Positions 43,485 through 53,014 are shown, counted from the stretch's first letter. The stretch: DNA of 64,000 bases from Citrobacter farmeri (GCF_019048065.1 NZ_CP077291.1:930001-994000), one strand, 5' to 3'. Numbers and translations: made by a program. The notes: generated by a model from the sequence alone, not told the origin.

Positions 43485-44072
43485 TTAGTATTTGAGCGAA
43501 TCTAAAGCGATGAGTCCAGTCGGCAGATATTTATCCTTTAATTCGGCAGGCACTGTAAAAGTGGACATCATCAGCTCATTGTTGAAAGAGGAGATCTGTA
43601 TGATCATGTGATTTGACGCGCCCTTTCTCGTGCCGTCCGGCATCGCCAGCTCCAGTCGACTAACCGTATGCCCATTGACTTTTTTGGTGGTCAGAACAGG
43701 GTTGAGTTGTGCCATCTGCGTTTTCATCATCTCTGCAACCATCGGCACTTGCTCATCCTGTAGAGCCTTTCCTGGATAAGGAAAAGAAAACGTCAGGGCA
43801 ATAACATTTTTACCGGTATCAATATACCATGCTTCTTTGGGGGGCGGGTTGGCCGCGGCATATTGCGTTGCCAACTGCTTTGCAGACATGCGTTTAAATT
43901 CTTCAGGCAAAGTCATTGTTGCTTTATTATCAAGAATATTGATAACGCTGATATTGTCAGACGACTGAGTTGAAGCCGTTGCCGTTGAGGGAGCCTTAGC
44001 CAGCGCAATGCCACTTGCGCAGGTGAAAATGCCCAGTGCCAGAAATAAAAATACCTTAGTTCTCAAATTCAT
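43485..44072 (-). CDS. DcrB-like secreted protein, paralogue 2
   Basis: A 195-residue protein with a cleavable signal peptide (about residues 1-26, ending IALA-KA) and no lipobox, so it is probably periplasmic rather than lipid-anchored. The mature part repeats the motifs of the lipoprotein at 39114-39665: ILDNKATMTLPEEF, PKEAWYI, AEMMKTQM, VNGHTVSRLE and a C-terminal LDSLKY. The pair arose by duplication and lost or gained the anchor. AAGGATG precedes the ATG. Function unknown. Confidence 0.75.
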   Translation of the reverse strand: MNLRTKVFLFLALGIFTCASGIALAKAPSTATASTQSSDNISVINILDNKATMTLPEEFKRMSAKQLATQYAAANPPPKEAWYIDTGKNVIALTFSFPYPGKALQDEQVPMVAEMMKTQMAQLNPVLTTKKVNGHTVSRLELAMPDGTRKGASNHMIIQISSFNNELMMSTFTVPAELKDKYLPTGLIALDSLKY

Positions 44073-44475
44073 AAATCATCCTTAATATATATGTCGGTAG
44101 TCTTGAGTCATAAAAATAGCACTATGCTCAACTCTTTTAGAAAGCGTGCATGGTTACAATTATAAATAATGACTTAATTAGATTGATAACATTATTTTTT
44201 TACCAGGGCAACGCGTAAAAATAGTCATAATCAAAAAAGAGATTATTATCTTTATGTATTTTAAAAGGGATAATTTCTTGTTATTTTCTATTTTATCGGG
44301 ATTATTGGCATAATGCGCTTTGTACTATTGTGGATTGGTGTTTTATGCTTTATTTTCGTGATTTATGTGGTGGATTATTCTTATGATTGTTTTTTCTGCA
44401 ATGGATGATATTTGAAGGCGTATTGTTGCTATGGCGCGAGCTCTGAAATTGACATCAGTGAATGTAATAGTCTGA
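44073..44475. other. AT-rich non-coding right edge of the island
   Basis: About 400 bases of AT-rich sequence between the DcrB-like gene and the 3' end of fucR. I see no gene, repeat or attachment site. It should hold the promoter of the DcrB-like gene, and composition returns to core-like inside fucR. Confidence 0.5.
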
Positions 44476-45186
44476 TTACCTCGACGCGCTGTCCGACACA
44501 ATATGCGTTACGTCATCCAGATGCCCGAGTCGAGCTTCTCCTGAGCGATTGAATTTGCTCTTGTCGATCAGCAATAACGACTGAGACGCACGTTTCAACA
44601 GGACCGATTTGAAATCCGCGTTAAAGGTGCTGGAATCCCATAGCTCGCCATGACGATCGATCCCCTCGCAGGAAAAAATAAACAGATCGACATCAAGGAA
44701 TTTAAGCTGTGAAATGAGTGCAGGATTGACGTAGCAGCCATGCTTGCGCTCTAGTCTGCCGCCAGAACTGATGAGCTGAATATGTTGACGCTTACCGAGT
44801 TCCTGGCAAATGGGCTGACTGTTGGTGAAGATCTGTATATTGATATCTGGTAGCTGTCGCGCCAGATACCAGCAGGTAGAACTGGCATCCAGCGCAATCA
44901 CCATGCCTTCTTCAATCCAGCTCAGCGCCTTTCTGGCGATATCGGCTTTGTGTGCGTAATGGCTCTTCAGGCGAATATGAAAAGGATCGCCGCTGTCCGG
45001 GTTTTCCCGCAGAATCCCTTTCGCGCGCCCGTGGTTGCGTAGAACCTTTCCTTGTACCTGTAGTTCGCTGAGATCGCGGCGGATGGTCTCTTTACTGACA
45101 TTGAGCTGAACGGCCAGCGCTTCGGTGGTCAGACTTTTATGCTGACTGAGCAGATCCACAATGGTCTGCTGACGTGCCGCTTTCAT
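44476..45186 (-). CDS. fucR: L-fucose operon activator FucR
   Basis: FucR is a DeoR-family regulator that responds to fuculose-1-phosphate and activates the fuc genes in E. coli. The N-terminal HTH (about 1-55, ALAVQLNVSKETIRRDLSEL) and the sugar-phosphate domain with LDASSTCWYLARQLP are colinear with E. coli. The product is 236 residues against 243; the last few residues differ (VSDSASR), right at the island junction. It follows fucU by 42 bases as the last gene of fucI-fucK-fucU-fucR. Confidence 0.93.
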   Translation of the reverse strand: MKAARQQTIVDLLSQHKSLTTEALAVQLNVSKETIRRDLSELQVQGKVLRNHGRAKGILRENPDSGDPFHIRLKSHYAHKADIARKALSWIEEGMVIALDASSTCWYLARQLPDINIQIFTNSQPICQELGKRQHIQLISSGGRLERKHGCYVNPALISQLKFLDVDLFIFSCEGIDRHGELWDSSTFNADFKSVLLKRASQSLLLIDKSKFNRSGEARLGHLDDVTHIVSDSASR

Positions 45187-45228
45187 CTCTTCTCACCTCT
45201 TAATCCGATACCCTGAGCGTGATTGAGA

Positions 45229-45651
45229 TTACGGTGTTACCCCTTTTTTTAAAAGAATATTCCCGTATTTTGCACATTCGCCGGTGATGACGATCGCGAA
45301 GACCTTTTGCGCACGCTCATAGAAGGCAAAGCGATCAATACGAATGATATCCGGGCACGGTGCCTGTGTGGAGAGTGCCTCGCGATAGCGCGTCTCTACA
45401 CTCGGGTCGAGAGTGTCGCCTTCGACGGCAGCCATCATGACCAGCGGTGGGGCATAGCTGTCGAGCTCAAATAGTGGGATTACGGCTCGCAGTAAGTCGC
45501 TGACGCTAAGACCATCCGCACGTATCACCTGCGGTCCCATGCTGTGCGCCGGGAAGTGCGCGTCTGAGAGAATAATTTCATCACCGTGCCCCATCTGCGC
45601 CAGAACGTTAAGCAGAGCCGGCGAGATTAAAGGAGAAATCGTTTTGAGCAT
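45229..45651 (-). CDS. fucU: L-fucose mutarotase FucU
   Basis: FucU interconverts the alpha and beta anomers of L-fucose so that the isomerase can use both. The product is 140 residues, as in E. coli, with the RbsD/FucU catalytic His22 in MGHGDEI and the C-terminal YGNILLKKG. It follows fucK by 11 bases. Confidence 0.96.
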   Translation of the reverse strand: MLKTISPLISPALLNVLAQMGHGDEIILSDAHFPAHSMGPQVIRADGLSVSDLLRAVIPLFELDSYAPPLVMMAAVEGDTLDPSVETRYREALSTQAPCPDIIRIDRFAFYERAQKVFAIVITGECAKYGNILLKKGVTP

Positions 45652-45662
45652 GTAATATTCCT

Positions 45663-47060
45663 TTACTGTGTTTGGGGATAGAAATAACGGTACTGGTAGT
45701 GCACCTGCTCTCTGGCCTTCTGTGGACTGGAAAACGCGCCGACGCCATACCAGCCGAACATCGCCGCACCGGCAACGGTGGTTTCTGCGTCATCCAGCAC
45801 CTTGACAGGAAGCTCAAGGATGTTGGCCTTGATTTGATTCCACAGCGTATTGCGACTCCCACCGCCGACCAGTAGCAGTTCCGTCGCGCTGAACTGACCA
45901 ATTTTTTCCAGCGTATGCAGGTTATGTCGCAATTGTTCCGTTAATCCTTCCAGCGCCGCGCGGTAGAAATGCGCGCGGGTGGTATTCAGCGTAACGCCTC
46001 GCCAGCCTGCGTCCGCAGAAGAGAGCAGTTCGCACTGCATTTGCACGCCATCGGCCCCGGCAGGAACGGCTTGCGCTTCAGCAATCAATGTTTGCCACGG
46101 TGTCTCAGGGGGCCACAGCAACGTGCGCACCCATTCGAGTACGCCGGAAGCAAGCCACTGCATCCCCGGATTATAAAGTCCCGGCTGGCTGTCCAGCTCA
46201 CAGGTTGAACCGGGATGTCTGCTCAATAACGACGTATCAACCCTGGCACTGCGTACCATCAGAATCTCCCACGTGCCGGAGGAGAGCACCGGTTCGTCTT
46301 GCTCCGCACCAGCGCCAAACAGTGCGAACTGGGTATCGTGCCCGGCGGAGATAACGGGAATTCCTGCCGGGAGACCGAACATTGTTGCCATTGCAGGCAG
46401 CAGCGAACCTATCTGTTCACCCGCTTCCACGAGTCGCGGGAAGAGCCGCCGCGGTAATCCTGTAGCCTGTAAGATATCGGCGCTGAAATCCCGCTGCTGG
46501 ATATCCAGCATCTGGCTGGTGCCGGCCATGGTGATGTCAGTGGTGAATTCGCCGGTGAGGCGATGATTAATGAGTGAGGAGATGAATAGCCAGGCGTGGG
46601 CCTGCTCCAGCAGCTGTGGGTGATTTTCTTTTAGCCATATCAGCTTGTACAGGGTATTGAAACTGAATGCGCCGACGCCAGAAAGGGTCTGAAGTTGACG
46701 CGGCGGTATAAAACGGCTGATGTTATCCATCACCGCGGTGGTGCGAGGACACTTCCAACTGATAATGGGGTAGAGCAACTGACCGCGTTCATCGACCAAC
46801 GCGCCATCAACGCCGAAGGTGGTGACCGTGATCCCATGGATCTGGCAGGCTGAGAGTTCAGCGGATAGCGTTCGGCAGCATTCGGCGAAACGTTGCAGGA
46901 TGGCATCCAGCGACCACTGGTGCCAGGCGCTGTTCTCCACGGCAATCTCACTGGCATTGGCAACCGCAGCTCGGGCGACAATGTGTCCTTGACGATCAAC
47001 GGCAATGGCCCGCACGTTTGTCGCGCCGCAGTCGAGAACCAGAATCACTTCTTGTTTCAT
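45663..47060 (-). CDS. fucK: L-fuculokinase FucK
   Basis: FucK phosphorylates L-fuculose to L-fuculose-1-phosphate. The product is 465 residues in the FGGY kinase fold: N-terminal phosphate motif [13 protein letters not shown], the WHQWSLD segment, and the C-terminal ATP site with [15 protein letters not shown]. It is slightly shorter than the E. coli annotation (472-482), mainly at the termini. A hairpin with a T run separates it from fucI upstream. Confidence 0.95.
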   Translation of the reverse strand: MKQEVILVLDCGATNVRAIAVDRQGHIVARAAVANASEIAVENSAWHQWSLDAILQRFAECCRTLSAELSACQIHGITVTTFGVDGALVDERGQLLYPIISWKCPRTTAVMDNISRFIPPRQLQTLSGVGAFSFNTLYKLIWLKENHPQLLEQAHAWLFISSLINHRLTGEFTTDITMAGTSQMLDIQQRDFSADILQATGLPRRLFPRLVEAGEQIGSLLPAMATMFGLPAGIPVISAGHDTQFALFGAGAEQDEPVLSSGTWEILMVRSARVDTSLLSRHPGSTCELDSQPGLYNPGMQWLASGVLEWVRTLLWPPETPWQTLIAEAQAVPAGADGVQMQCELLSSADAGWRGVTLNTTRAHFYRAALEGLTEQLRHNLHTLEKIGQFSATELLLVGGGSRNTLWNQIKANILELPVKVLDDAETTVAGAAMFGWYGVGAFSSPQKAREQVHYQYRYFYPQTQ

Positions 47061-47078
47061 AACCGCTCCTTAAGCCGT

Positions 47079-47105
47079 AAAAATACCCTCCCCAAAGAGG
47101 AGGGT
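47079..47105 (-). terminator. Terminator-like hairpin between fucI and fucK
   Basis: ACCCTCC (47085-47091) pairs with GGAGGGT (47099-47105). On the minus strand the stem is followed by ATTTTTAC. It lies in the 51-base gap inside the fucI-fucK-fucU-fucR unit, so it may cause partial termination or protect the fucI message. Confidence 0.55.
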
Positions 47106-47111
47106 TGCCTG

Positions 47112-48887
47112 TTAGCGTTTGTAGAGAGGACCGTAATTTTGACAGGCGCGATAATCCTGGCCTTCTGTATCCATGCCGTGCGCGGCCCAGGCGGAAGGGC
47201 GGTAAATTTTCGCCTCTTCCACGTTGTGCATACAGACAGGTATGCGCAACATCGCGGCGAGGGTGATGAAGTCTGCGCCGACGTGGCCGATGGTCAGGAC
47301 GCCATGGTTTGCTCCCCAGTTAGCCATCACGGAATAGACGTCGGAGAAGGGGCCTTTACCGGTGAGGCGTGGCGCAAACCAGGTGGTGGGCCAGCTGGAA
47401 TCGGTACGTTTGTCGAGAGTGTCATGGACCTCTTTTGGCAGTTCAACGCTCCAGCCTTCTGCAATTTGCAGAACGGGCCCCAGACCTTTGATGATATTCA
47501 CACGAGTCATGGTGAATGGCACGCCGCCTTCGGTCAGGAAGCGTGACGAATAGCCACCACCGCGGAAATATTCATGGATCGCCGGACACCACTCAGTGGC
47601 CGCCAGGCAGGCGTCAGCCTCCTGCTGTGTGACCTCCCAGTGTGGTTTCATCGTCGGTTTTCCTTCACTATCACGCTGTTTACAGGTGCCATCCAGCGCG
47701 GCGGAACCGGAGTTGATCAGATGGATAATGCCGTGTTCTGCTTGTCCGGTCAGCGGCTGGCCCGTCACGCGTTCAACGGCTTCTGGCGACCAGTAGGTAC
47801 GCACGTCGGCAAAGACTTGTGCGGTGCCGGTCAACTGATGTCCAAGCAGCATGGCGACGCCGTTCAGACTGTCGTTTTCGGTGGCGACAACAAACGGTTC
47901 GCGCACGCCGTTCCAGTCAAACGAGCTGTTCAACAGCGCTTCGGCGGTATCGCCGTTGGGGTATTGGTCGGTCCAGTGTCGTTGCCCCTGGAAGCCCGCA
48001 GCAATCGCGTTATAGCCGAGCGACTCTTCCACGCGTCCCATCTCCGCCAGCTTAGCGTTTCCTTGCATCATGTCGCGAATGCACATTGCCATCAGCAGGC
48101 TTTCCCTCAGGATCGCCCGGCTTTGTTCGGCATTACGCTGATACTGCTGAGCATTTTTATCTTCGCCGTAGCGGAAGTGCTTATCCGCCCACGCCAGCGC
48201 CATTTCCAGTTCGGCTTCGTCATAGATTTTGTGATCGATACGGCGGCGCAGTTCCGTCATATCGACGGACTGGACCTTCATCCCCAACCAGGACTCAAAG
48301 AAATGATGATCGACGATGGAACCGGCGATCCCCATCGACACGCCGCCCAGTGAGAGATAACTTTTTCCCTTCATGCTGGCGACGGCAAGTCCTGCCCGGG
48401 CGAAGCGCAGTAATTTTTCCTCAACGTCGGCCGGGATCGACGTATCACCAGCATCCTGTACATCCTGACCGTAGATGGCGAAGGCTGGGATCCCTTTTTG
48501 GCTATGCGCCGCCAGCGCTGCCGCCAGGTAGACTGCGCCCGGGCGCTCGGTGCCGTTAAAACCCCAGATGGCTTTTGGCCGCAGGGGGTCCATATCGATG
48601 GTTTCGCTGCCGTAGCACCAGCATGGGGTCACGGTGATCGTCAGACCGACATTCTGACAACTGAATTTCTCCTCACAGGCGGCAGATTCCGCCATTCCGG
48701 CAATGCAGGTGTCGGCAATAACGCATTCAACCGGCGTGCCGCAGGCGTAGCGTAGTTTCTCTTTCAGCAGTGCGGCTGTGGCCTTCGCCATGTTCATCGT
48801 CTGGGCTTCCAGTGATTCACGCACACCCATTCGGCGTCCATCAATGACCGGACGAATACCAATTTTCGGCAGGCTGTTCTTCTTCAT
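47112..48887 (-). CDS. fucI: L-fucose isomerase FucI
   Basis: FucI is a manganese-dependent ketol isomerase that converts L-fucose to L-fuculose; it also acts on D-arabinose in E. coli. The product is 591 residues, as in E. coli, and colinear. It is now the first gene of its operon because fucP, which precedes it in E. coli, is absent. A perfect palindromic operator lies 87 bases upstream at the likely transcription start. Confidence 0.97.
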   Translation of the reverse strand: MKKNSLPKIGIRPVIDGRRMGVRESLEAQTMNMAKATAALLKEKLRYACGTPVECVIADTCIAGMAESAACEEKFSCQNVGLTITVTPCWCYGSETIDMDPLRPKAIWGFNGTERPGAVYLAAALAAHSQKGIPAFAIYGQDVQDAGDTSIPADVEEKLLRFARAGLAVASMKGKSYLSLGGVSMGIAGSIVDHHFFESWLGMKVQSVDMTELRRRIDHKIYDEAELEMALAWADKHFRYGEDKNAQQYQRNAEQSRAILRESLLMAMCIRDMMQGNAKLAEMGRVEESLGYNAIAAGFQGQRHWTDQYPNGDTAEALLNSSFDWNGVREPFVVATENDSLNGVAMLLGHQLTGTAQVFADVRTYWSPEAVERVTGQPLTGQAEHGIIHLINSGSAALDGTCKQRDSEGKPTMKPHWEVTQQEADACLAATEWCPAIHEYFRGGGYSSRFLTEGGVPFTMTRVNIIKGLGPVLQIAEGWSVELPKEVHDTLDKRTDSSWPTTWFAPRLTGKGPFSDVYSVMANWGANHGVLTIGHVGADFITLAAMLRIPVCMHNVEEAKIYRPSAWAAHGMDTEGQDYRACQNYGPLYKR

Positions 48888-48973
48888 TCGGGGTTCCTCA
48901 TCTCACGTGTAGGCGTGCTGCTCAGGCGGATGAAAGAGCACCGCCGCAGCAGTCGTCTGAAATAGGTGAATTT

Positions 48974-48989
48974 GCTAACTCGAGTTAGC
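48974..48989. promoter_or_regulatory. Palindromic operator copy 1 (fucI side)
   Basis: GCTAACTCGAGTTAGC, a perfect 16-base palindrome with a central CG, the form of LacI-family operators. It lies 5 bases downstream of a minus-strand -10 candidate, so a bound repressor would cover the fucI start site. Confidence 0.75.
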
Positions 48990-49031
48990 TTAGATATTAG
49001 CGTGTTTTTTACACAACTTTTTTCTGATGGG

Positions 49032-49051
49032 AATGTGAGTGGCTTCACGAG
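49032..49051. promoter_or_regulatory. Candidate CRP site
   Basis: TGTGA-N6-TCACG at 49034-49049 matches the CRP core with one mismatch. It is centred about 55 bases upstream of the inferred fucI start, a usable activating position. fuc genes are CRP-dependent in E. coli. Confidence 0.5.
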
Positions 49052-49213
49052 AAGTGGTTAAAATTCGATCTGCATCAAATAATTCAACGGCAGTCAAATT
49101 TATTAAAATATTTAAAATCAAAAGATTAGAAATAAATGTCTGTCCGGTATCACACTTTTAACCCAAATGATTTGGCTATTTTGGGTGGCTAAAATAGCTT
49201 TAAAGGGCAAATC

Positions 49214-49229
49214 GCTAACTCGAGTTAGC
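49214..49229. promoter_or_regulatory. Palindromic operator copy 2 (importer side)
   Basis: An exact second copy of GCTAACTCGAGTTAGC, 240 bases from copy 1 (about 23 helical turns). It lies 8 bases downstream of the TAAAAT hexamer and 135 bases before the ABC ATPase ATG. Confidence 0.75.
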
Positions 49230-49363
49230 AATATCTGGCAACTTATCGACGTGACGTATACGTGTTTTCAGGAAGTATTCACATTCATGGTGACGCTCGC
49301 TCCCTGAGAATGCACTTCGCCTGATTCACTGCCTGCAGTTTCTGATTATTGAGGAAAGCAGCA

Positions 49364-50863
49364 ATGTCCGAAACCTTTTTACAGATGAATCATATTACCA
49401 AGCGCTTTCCCGGCGTATTAGCGTTGAGTAATGTGAACTTTACTCTTCGCAAAGGCGAAGTGCATGCGCTATTAGGTGAAAATGGTGCAGGCAAATCCAC
49501 GCTGATGAAAATTTTATCCGGTGTTTATCAACCGGATGAGGGAGATATTATATTTGAGGATCGTCCGGTGTCATTCAGCGATCCGCTCAGCGCGCAGCAT
49601 GCCGGGATCACCATTATTCATCAGGAATTTAATCTCTTCCCGGAATTAACCGTGGAAGAAAATATCTTTATCGGCAGAGAGTTTTGTAAAAATAACCGTT
49701 GGCGACTGGATGAAAAACAACAGCGCCAGGCGGCGACCGAAATTTTACACAGATTAAACCTGAATATTTCGCCTGAAACGCTGGTGGCAGATCTGACGGT
49801 GGCACAGCAGCAGATGGTGGAAATCGCGAAAGCAATATCCGTTAATGCCAAAATCCTGATTATGGATGAACCCACGGCGGCGCTGACGGAAACGGAAATA
49901 GAAAGTTTATTTCAGGTGACCCGGTTACTTAAAGCGCAGGGGACCGGGATTGTCTATATCTCGCATCGTCTGGAAGAACTGGCCTTGATTGCCGATCGCG
50001 CGACGGTCATGCGCGATGGCCAGTACATTGATACCGTTGATTATGAAACCGTGAAGATCAGCGACCTGATTGCGATGATGGTGGGGCGTGAGCTGGGAAA
50101 TATCTACCCTCGCCGCGAAGCGCGGGCGCATCAGGAACCGGTGCTGGAAGTCAGCGGCCTCACGCGTAAAGGCGTCCTCAATAACATCGATTTTACGCTG
50201 AATCGGGGAGAGATACTGGGCTTTGCTGGCTTGATGGGGGCCGGACGAACGAAGCTGGCGAGGGCGCTTTTTGGCGCCGATCCCATCGACAGCGGGACCA
50301 TTAAGTTGAACGGCAAAGCCATTGTGATAAAGGGTATCTCTGACGCCATCGCGCAAGGTATTAGCTATTTAACCGAAGACCGCAAAAAAGAGGGGCTGGC
50401 GCTTAATCTGTCCGTTGAGCGCAATATTATGTTAGGGAATTACCCTGAATACGCTGACCGTTTTGGCAACGTTGATGCGAAACGCTGCCAGCAAACGAGT
50501 GAAGAACAGGTCAGGGCGCTCAGAATCAAAACGCCGCACCTTGAACAGGCGGCTCTGAATCTGAGTGGGGGAAATCAGCAAAAAATTATTATTGCCCGCT
50601 GGGTATGCAAAGATACCGATATTCTTATTTTTGATGAACCCACCCGGGGAATTGACGTTGGCGCAAAGCTGGAAATTTATGAATTAATGAATCGTCTTGT
50701 GGCGAAAGGGAAGTCGATCATTATGATTTCCTCGGAATTACCGGAGGTTCTGGGCATGTGCGATCGTATCTTAGTTATGCGCAGTGGTCGTATTACCGGA
50801 GAATTAACTGCTGATAACGCCACACAAGAAAAAATCATGCAATATGCGACGTTAGAGGATTAA
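49364..50863 (+). CDS. Sugar ABC importer ATPase (RbsA type)
   Basis: A 499-residue protein with two fused ATPase halves, the size and layout of RbsA/MglA/XylG. The first half has Walker A GENGAGKST, Walker B ILIMDEPTAAL and an abbreviated signature. The second has the degenerate GLMGAGRTKL loop and the signature LSGGNQQK, as is normal for the family. The ATG at 49364 has GAGGAAA upstream; an in-frame codon at 49349 would add five residues. The permease starts 4 bases after its stop. Position between fucI and fucA suggests L-fucose or a related sugar as substrate. Confidence 0.93.
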   Translation: MSETFLQMNHITKRFPGVLALSNVNFTLRKGEVHALLGENGAGKSTLMKILSGVYQPDEGDIIFEDRPVSFSDPLSAQHAGITIIHQEFNLFPELTVEENIFIGREFCKNNRWRLDEKQQRQAATEILHRLNLNISPETLVADLTVAQQQMVEIAKAISVNAKILIMDEPTAALTETEIESLFQVTRLLKAQGTGIVYISHRLEELALIADRATVMRDGQYIDTVDYETVKISDLIAMMVGRELGNIYPRREARAHQEPVLEVSGLTRKGVLNNIDFTLNRGEILGFAGLMGAGRTKLARALFGADPIDSGTIKLNGKAIVIKGISDAIAQGISYLTEDRKKEGLALNLSVERNIMLGNYPEYADRFGNVDAKRCQQTSEEQVRALRIKTPHLEQAALNLSGGNQQKIIIARWVCKDTDILIFDEPTRGIDVGAKLEIYELMNRLVAKGKSIIMISSELPEVLGMCDRILVMRSGRITGELTADNATQEKIMQYATLED

Positions 50864-50866
50864 ATC

Positions 50867-51850
50867 ATGACCATCTCTGTAACCTCTTCAGACAGCAATA
50901 ATAAGAAAATAAAAATTAATAAAGAACTTTTAATGCGCCTTGCGCCGCTTTTTAGTTTGATTATTTTGGTTGTCTTCTTCAGCTTCAGTTCGCCGTTTTT
51001 CTTTAATACCGAAAATATTATGACGATTGCGCTACAAACGTCGGTTATCGGCATTATGGCTATTGGCGTAACGTTTGTGATTATTACTGCGGGGATCGAT
51101 CTTTCCTTAGGGTCGGTGGTGGCGTTTTCCGGCGTTGCGGTGGGCATTTGTGCGACGCTCGGACTGCCACTGCCGGTTTGCATTCTGGCGGGCGTGCTGG
51201 CCGGGGGATTGTGCGGCTACATAAACGGTCTGCTGGTGACCAAAATGACGATTCCGCCGTTCATCGCCACCCTGGGGCTGATGATGTCCGTCAGAGGAAT
51301 CAACATGGTCATGACGGACGGTCGCGCCATTTATTTTGCTGATTACCCCACCTTTAAATTGCTGGCGCAGGGACGTTTATTCGATGTACTGCCGTATCCG
51401 GTGTTCTATCTGGTGATTGTCGCCCTGGCTGCCGGTTATATCCTCAAAAAAACAGTGATTGGTCGCTACGTCTATGCCGTGGGCAGTAATGAAGTGGCGG
51501 CGCACCTTTCCGGGATCAAAGTCCAGCGCGTTAAGATCTTTGTTTATGCCTTCTGTGGACTGTTAACGGGCATTGCCGGGGTCATTCTGGCCTCGCGCCT
51601 GAACTCTGGTCAGCCAACGGTTGGCGTCGGTTATGAACTTGAAGCCATCGCCGCCGTGGTAATCGGCGGCACCAGTCTGATGGGCGGGATCGGCACTATC
51701 GGCGGCACCATCATCGGTGCATTCATTATGAGCGTATTGAAAAACGGCCTGAACCTGATGGGCGTCTCCCAGTTCTGGCAAATGGTGGCGATGGGCATTG
51801 TGGTCGTCGCCGCTGTCTATCTCGATACGTTACGCAAAAAGATTCGTTGA
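50867..51850 (+). CDS. Sugar ABC importer permease (RbsC type)
   Basis: A 327-residue membrane protein with about 8-10 helices and the BPD_transp_2 signature: GIDLSLGSVVAFSGVAVG, GSNEVAAHLSGI and AAVVIGGTSLMGG, as in RbsC and related pentose/hexose permeases. It would form a homodimer with the ATPase. It begins 4 bases after the ATPase gene. A 73-base gap then precedes the binding protein. Confidence 0.93.
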   Translation: MTISVTSSDSNNKKIKINKELLMRLAPLFSLIILVVFFSFSSPFFFNTENIMTIALQTSVIGIMAIGVTFVIITAGIDLSLGSVVAFSGVAVGICATLGLPLPVCILAGVLAGGLCGYINGLLVTKMTIPPFIATLGLMMSVRGINMVMTDGRAIYFADYPTFKLLAQGRLFDVLPYPVFYLVIVALAAGYILKKTVIGRYVYAVGSNEVAAHLSGIKVQRVKIFVYAFCGLLTGIAGVILASRLNSGQPTVGVGYELEAIAAVVIGGTSLMGGIGTIGGTIIGAFIMSVLKNGLNLMGVSQFWQMVAMGIVVVAAVYLDTLRKKIR

Positions 51851-51923
51851 TTTACGCTCCCGGCAGTCACGGGGAACACAGACCCTGACGTTAAGGGTGA
51901 CACACTCACAACGGAGTACAACA

Positions 51924-52874
51924 ATGAAAACCAGGCATTTTATCTATGCGTTATCCCTGCTGGCGTGCGTCACTTCCAGCGCGTTGGCGAAAGATTTGAA
52001 CCTTCCCGTCATCAGTAAAGGTTTCCAGCATGAATTCTGGCAAACCGTAAAAATGGGAACGGAAGCGGCAGCGAAAGAGTTGGGCGATAAAACCAGCTAT
52101 GTGGGGCCTGCGGATGAAACCCAGATCGCAGAACAAATTCAGCTGGTTGAAAACGCCATGGCGCAAAAACCGAATGGCCTGCTGCTGGCCGCGCTGGATG
52201 CGAATGCGCTTGCTCCGCTGGTGGAAACGGCGAATTCGCGAGGTATTAAGGTTGTCACCTTTGACTCTGGCGTGAACTCCGATATTCCAGTCAGCTTTGT
52301 TGCGACCAATAACCGTAAAGCTGGCGCTGAAGCGGCGGATGCGCTGGCGGCGCAAGTGAATAATAAAGGTAAAGTCGGCATTATTGCTCACGTCGCCGGA
52401 ACGTCATCGGCGATTGAGCGCTCGGAAGGGTTTATTGCCCGTATGAAGGAAAAGTATCCGGACATCAAGGTGCTGCCTGTGCAGTACAGTGATGGCGATC
52501 CGCAAAAAGCGATGGATAAGACCATTGATATGATTCAGGCCAATCCCGATCTGGCCGGGATTTATGGCACTAATGAGGGCTCAACGCTGGGGGTCGCTAA
52601 CGCTATTGACAGTCAGAATCTGAAAGGGAAGGTGAAAGTTATAGGTTTTGACAGCACTGAAGCCATTATTCACTTCCTTAACACTGGCGTGATCCAGGGC
52701 TTTGTCGTCCAGGACGCTTTTCAGATTGGTTACCAGGGGATTAAAACCTTGAATGCGGCGCTGTCCGGACAAACGGTCGCGAAAGAGATCGATATTCCGG
52801 TGAAATTTGTGAGCGCCCAGAACATTAATACGCCGGAAATTGACAAGCTGTTACATCCATTCGGCAAGAAATAG
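51924..52874 (+). CDS. Periplasmic sugar-binding protein (RbsB/Peripla_BP_4 type)
   Basis: A 316-residue periplasmic protein. The ATG at 51924, after ACGGAG, gives a clean signal peptide ending SSALA-KD near residue 23; a longer in-frame version from 51798 lies inside the permease gene and is rejected. The two-lobe fold of RbsB-like proteins is evident (VTFDSGVNSD, GIIAHVAGTSSAIERSEGF, GIYGTNEGSTLGVANAI, VIGFDST). Substrate is inferred from context as L-fucose or a close relative; sequence alone cannot decide. Confidence 0.92.
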   Translation: MKTRHFIYALSLLACVTSSALAKDLNLPVISKGFQHEFWQTVKMGTEAAAKELGDKTSYVGPADETQIAEQIQLVENAMAQKPNGLLLAALDANALAPLVETANSRGIKVVTFDSGVNSDIPVSFVATNNRKAGAEAADALAAQVNNKGKVGIIAHVAGTSSAIERSEGFIARMKEKYPDIKVLPVQYSDGDPQKAMDKTIDMIQANPDLAGIYGTNEGSTLGVANAIDSQNLKGKVKVIGFDSTEAIIHFLNTGVIQGFVVQDAFQIGYQGIKTLNAALSGQTVAKEIDIPVKFVSAQNINTPEIDKLLHPFGKK

Positions 52875-53014
52875 ACAGGCTGGGGGCGGTATCTGCGCCC
52901 CGCTTACCTGGTGAGATCAATGGCGTGCGCTTAACCGACTGATGCGGTAAGACAAAAGTGTAAAATACTTTTATGATTGTCAATTGACGCGTGGACGGTG
53001 ACTGGGGCACATAC

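Larger units (their letters stand above)
48888..49363. promoter_or_regulatory. Divergent control region between fucI and the ABC importer
   Basis: A 476-base non-coding region serving two divergent operons. It holds two copies of a 16-base perfect palindrome (48974-48989 and 49214-49229), each just downstream of a plausible -10 hexamer: TAATAT on the minus strand at 48994-48999 for fucI, and TAAAAT at 49200-49205 for the importer. A CRP-like site lies between (49032-49051), as does an inverted repeat GCTATTTT/AAAATAGC (49185-49208). No convincing -35 elements are seen, consistent with activator dependence. Confidence 0.7.

Noticed and set aside
35567..44475. Island as a prophage or integrative element
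   Set aside because: No integrase, transposase, phage structural gene, direct-repeat ends or tRNA gene at either edge could be found.
51798..51923. A longer start for the sugar-binding protein inside the permease gene
   Set aside because: It would bury the signal peptide 42 residues into the protein; the ATG at 51924 has ACGGAG upstream and a proper signal.
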